Shown here in pieces: positions 7,527 to 9,192 of a DNA stretch of 9,192 nt. The DNA comes from Tessaracoccus flavescens. Lineage in GTDB: Bacteria > Actinomycetota > Actinomycetes > Propionibacteriales > Propionibacteriaceae. The notes below the pieces were generated by a model that was not told the origin of the DNA, did no database searches, and was given only the letters and a program-made list of their open reading frames with translations. The position numbers and the translations under genes are program-made. The first letter of the stretch is position 1; each line of letters starts with the position of its first letter. The DNA lies in assembly GCA_020741375.1 (NCBI GenBank), contig DYZF01000041.1:1-9192 (forward strand), written 5' to 3'.

Positions 7527-7542
7527 CCAACTCAAGTAGGGG

Positions 7543-8796
7543 TTATCCCGTGTACACCACAACCTTGTCGCCGACCTTGGCCAGGTCGAAGAGGGCGGAG
7601 ACGGCGCCCTTGTCGCGGACATTGACGCATCCGTGGGACGCGCCGTTGTAGCCGCGAGCCGCGAAATCTGCCGAGTAGTGGATGGCCTGACCGCCGCTGA
7701 AGAACAGCGCGAACGGCATCGGGGTGTCGTAGAGGGAGGACACGTGGTTGCGGGACTTCCATCCCACCGAGAACACGCCGTTGCGCGTCGGGGTGAGTTC
7801 CGAGCCGAACCGGACGTCCATGACCTTCTTGATCTCGCCGTCGATCACCCACGCGAGCTTGCGCTGGCCCTTGGAGATGCAGATGACGCGACCCTGGAGG
7901 CAGCGGTCGTCCAACGTCATCTTGGTGGACTTGGACGGTGCCTTCGTCACGACGTTGTTGAGCTCGTCGGTGGTGGGCTTGCGGGTCATCGCGTAGAGGC
8001 GGTCCTTGGTGCGCTGATCCATCTCTCCGGTGATCGGGATCTGACGCTTCTCTTGGAAGCCCTTGACCGCCGCGGCAGTCTTCTCTCCGAAAACGCCGTC
8101 GATCTTGGCCTCGTACCACGCGATCTGCTTGAGCCGCGCCTGCAGGTCCTTGACGCCGTCACCCTTACTGCCAACTGCCAAGATCGCCTTGCCGGGCTTC
8201 AGGATGTTGTACATCTCGTCGTGGGTGGGCTTGCGGGTCATCTCGACGAGCTTGTCCCACGTCACCTGATCCACTTCACCGGTGGCGTTGAAGCCGCGCT
8301 TGGTCTGGAAACCCTCGACGGCGTCGCGCGTGACGTCGCCGTAGGAGCTGACGATCTTGCCCTCGAACCAGTCGAGCTGCAGGAGACGATGCTGGAGCTC
8401 ACGCACCTGCTCGTTGTCGTCGCCCTGCTTCAGCAGCGCGGGCGCCTTCGGCTCGACCTCGGGCGTCTCAGAGGTCGTCGGCTGTGCCGGGTCTAGTCCC
8501 GACGCAGATTCCGCGATGGCCGGCTGGGCCGTCGCCTCCGGGGAGCTCGAAGGCTCCACAGCGGTGTCCGAGGGTGCGGCAGTGGGGGTGACTGCGGGAG
8601 CATCCGGGACAACAGGGGAAGAGTCTTCCGACGTGTCGAACGACGGTGACGGGCTGGGTGATGCTGGCAACGCAGAATGCGCCGGGACAGAAGCAGTGAT
8701 AGTCGTCTCAGGAGCGCAGGCGGCAACTCCAAGCGCAGCCAGCGCAAGGGTTGCGGTCAGCACACGGCGCACGCTACGCGGGATAGACACGGTCAT
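7543..8796 (-). CDS. Lipoprotein L,D-transpeptidase (YkuD) with two peptidoglycan-binding repeats
   Basis: This secreted enzyme of the YkuD family makes 3-3 peptide cross-links in the cell wall. Numbering is from the ATG at 8796 (417 residues). A basic signal peptide (PRSVRRVLTATLALAALGVAAC) ends in a VAAC lipobox, with lipidated Cys27. A Ser/Pro/Ala/Thr-rich spacer follows (about 28-118). Two PG_binding_1-like repeats lie at about 121-190 and 204-275. Each ends in MTRKPT plus a DE-containing tail, and the repeats are exactly 84 codons apart. The catalytic domain (about 301-416) has the motif HYSADFAARGYNGASHGCVNV, with His373 and catalytic Cys390. AAGGA touches the ATG but lies six bases before an in-frame GTG at 8790, so the true start may be 8790. 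A TTG at 8868 would hide the signal peptide and is unlikely. All key residues are present. Confidence 0.94.
   Translation of the reverse strand: MTVSIPRSVRRVLTATLALAALGVAACAPETTITASVPAHSALPASPSPSPSFDTSEDSSPVVPDAPAVTPTAAPSDTAVEPSSSPEATAQPAIAESASGLDPAQPTTSETPEVEPKAPALLKQGDDNEQVRELQHRLLQLDWFEGKIVSSYGDVTRDAVEGFQTKRGFNATGEVDQVTWDKLVEMTRKPTHDEMYNILKPGKAILAVGSKGDGVKDLQARLKQIAWYEAKIDGVFGEKTAAAVKGFQEKRQIPITGEMDQRTKDRLYAMTRKPTTDELNNVVTKAPSKSTKMTLDDRCLQGRVICISKGQRKLAWVIDGEIKKVMDVRFGSELTPTRNGVFSVGWKSRNHVSSLYDTPMPFALFFSGGQAIHYSADFAARGYNGASHGCVNVRDKGAVSALFDLAKVGDKVVVYTG
7963..7990 (-). repeat. Copy 1 of an intragenic repeat in the L,D-transpeptidase gene
   Basis: This 28-base stretch matches 8215-8242 at 26 of 28 positions, exactly 252 bases apart. 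It encodes the conserved MTRKPTTDE linker after the second peptidoglycan-binding repeat, and reflects the internal protein duplication. Confidence 0.85.
8215..8242 (-). repeat. Copy 2 of an intragenic repeat in the L,D-transpeptidase gene
   Basis: Partner of 7963-7990, encoding MTRKPTHDE after the first peptidoglycan-binding repeat. The DNA match is much higher than between the rest of the two units, so the linker is either strongly conserved or homogenised. Confidence 0.85.
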
Positions 8797-8801
8797 TCCT
8801 T
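8797..8801 (-). promoter_or_regulatory. Ribosome-binding site of the L,D-transpeptidase gene
   Basis: AAGGA on the minus strand directly abuts the ATG at 8796 and lies six bases before the in-frame GTG at 8790. Its spacing favours the GTG start, two codons further in. Confidence 0.6.
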
Positions 8802-8864
8802 CGGTTGAGCTGGCATGTAGGCACGAATGTCCACGACGCATTTCGAGCCTTGTTTCGGGAGCAT

Positions 8865-9161
8865 TCAATCACTAATACGCGCCAACCCCCTCATTTGGTT
8901 GACCAGAACGGACAGAATCTCGAGGAGTTCTGCCCGAAGGGGCTGAGCACGTCTGGCGAACAGTCTTTGAATGGCGGCGTATTCGGCCCGCCCCTTGGAC
9001 GTCTCCACCTTTATCGGGTCCAGACCCCACTCTGTCATGTCGTACGCGGAGGCCCGCATGTCTACGACTCGGATGTCGCGTGCCAGACGGAACGCCTCGA
9101 GGAGCAGCGATGATGGAACAGCCGGCAGCAGTTTGCCCGCCCACTTGTAGAGCGCCTCGGG
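8865..9161 (-). pseudogene. 3' remnant of a '3-methyladenine DNA glycosylase'-like gene
   Basis: An open frame of 98 codons ends at a TGA at 8865-8867. Its start is closed by an in-frame TAA at 9162-9164. The translation reads PEALYKWAGKLLPAVPSSLL, then ARDIRVVDMRASAYDMTEWG, a KVETSKGRAEY stretch and finally RRAQPLRAELLEIL. From memory this resembles the C-terminal end of an actinobacterial family annotated as 3-methyladenine DNA glycosylase, whose full members are several times longer (features like LYK-A, ELARDIR-LDM-A-PYD, VET-EG-AEY, APLR-RLL). The N-terminal bulk is missing, and no frame in the remaining 31 bases continues it convincingly. The gene therefore looks cut at about 9161. An internal ATG at 9059 could give only a 64-residue peptide. 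Family identity is moderate; the broken state is well supported within the window. Confidence 0.55.
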
Positions 9162-9182
9162 TTACATACCTAGTTATGTGAC
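9161..9182. repeat. 22-bp imperfect palindrome at the broken gene edge
   Basis: GTTACATA and TTATGTGAC flank a CCTAG core, and nine of the eleven positions per half are Watson-Crick complementary around the centre. The 32 bases from 9161 to the window edge hold only 12 G/C, unlike the GC-rich surroundings. It begins where the similarity to the glycosylase family stops. It could be a regulator operator, or the edge of an inserted or recombined segment; too little flanking sequence remains to say. Confidence 0.5.
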
Positions 9183-9192
9183 TACTCAGAGA

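Noticed and set aside
8797..8868. N-terminal extension of the L,D-transpeptidase from a TTG at 8868
   Set aside because: The extension places 24 odd residues before a good lipoprotein signal peptide and has no ribosome-binding site.
1..9192. CRISPR array, tRNA, rRNA, phage or defence-system genes
   Set aside because: No spaced direct repeats, cloverleaf, rRNA-like stretch or recognisable defence or phage protein was seen on either strand.

Overview
The window reads as an ordinary, densely coding chromosomal segment of a high-GC Gram-positive bacterium (Actinomycetota). The support is the strongly GC-biased codon use, GTG starts, a DUF4192 protein (a family known mainly from actinobacteria), and the leuS-comEA-comEC order. 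The Propionibacteriaceae are plausible from the style of the LeuS sequence, but that is a memory-based guess. No phage, CRISPR array, rRNA, tRNA or complete insertion sequence is visible, and there is no gene-free stretch longer than 300 bases.

Layout, left to right. (1) 1-3830, minus strand: leuS (leucyl-tRNA synthetase), then comEA (DNA receptor) and comEC (DNA-uptake channel, cut by the left window edge). comEA and comEC overlap by four bases (GTGA) and are probably translationally coupled. (2) 3910-5734, minus strand: a DUF4192 protein of unknown function, whose 3' end overlaps by 23 bases a PfkB-family sugar kinase that lies upstream of leuS. (3) 5892-6530, plus strand: a small single-pass membrane protein with a Gln/Pro/Asn-rich cytoplasmic tail, the only plus-strand gene. 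It converges on the next gene with a 4-base stop overlap. (4) 6527-7468, minus strand: a nine-helix DMT/NIPA-like transporter. (5) 7543-8796, minus strand: a secreted lipoprotein L,D-transpeptidase with two tandem peptidoglycan-binding repeats, followed by a strong 11-bp-stem terminator hairpin. (6) 8865-9161, minus strand: a 98-residue 3' remnant resembling the C-terminus of the actinobacterial '3-methyladenine DNA glycosylase' family. It is cut off at a 22-bp AT-rich imperfect palindrome near the right edge.

Functionally the genes do not form one system: translation (leuS), DNA uptake (comEA/comEC), sugar phosphorylation, cell-wall cross-linking and membrane transport sit side by side. The points most worth following are the broken gene end at 9161 with its palindrome, and a recurring pattern in which genes without a Shine-Dalgarno sequence carry a TANNNT -10-like hexamer 6-8 bases before the start codon, suggesting leaderless mRNAs. 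leuS and the L,D-transpeptidase instead have clear purine-rich ribosome-binding sites.
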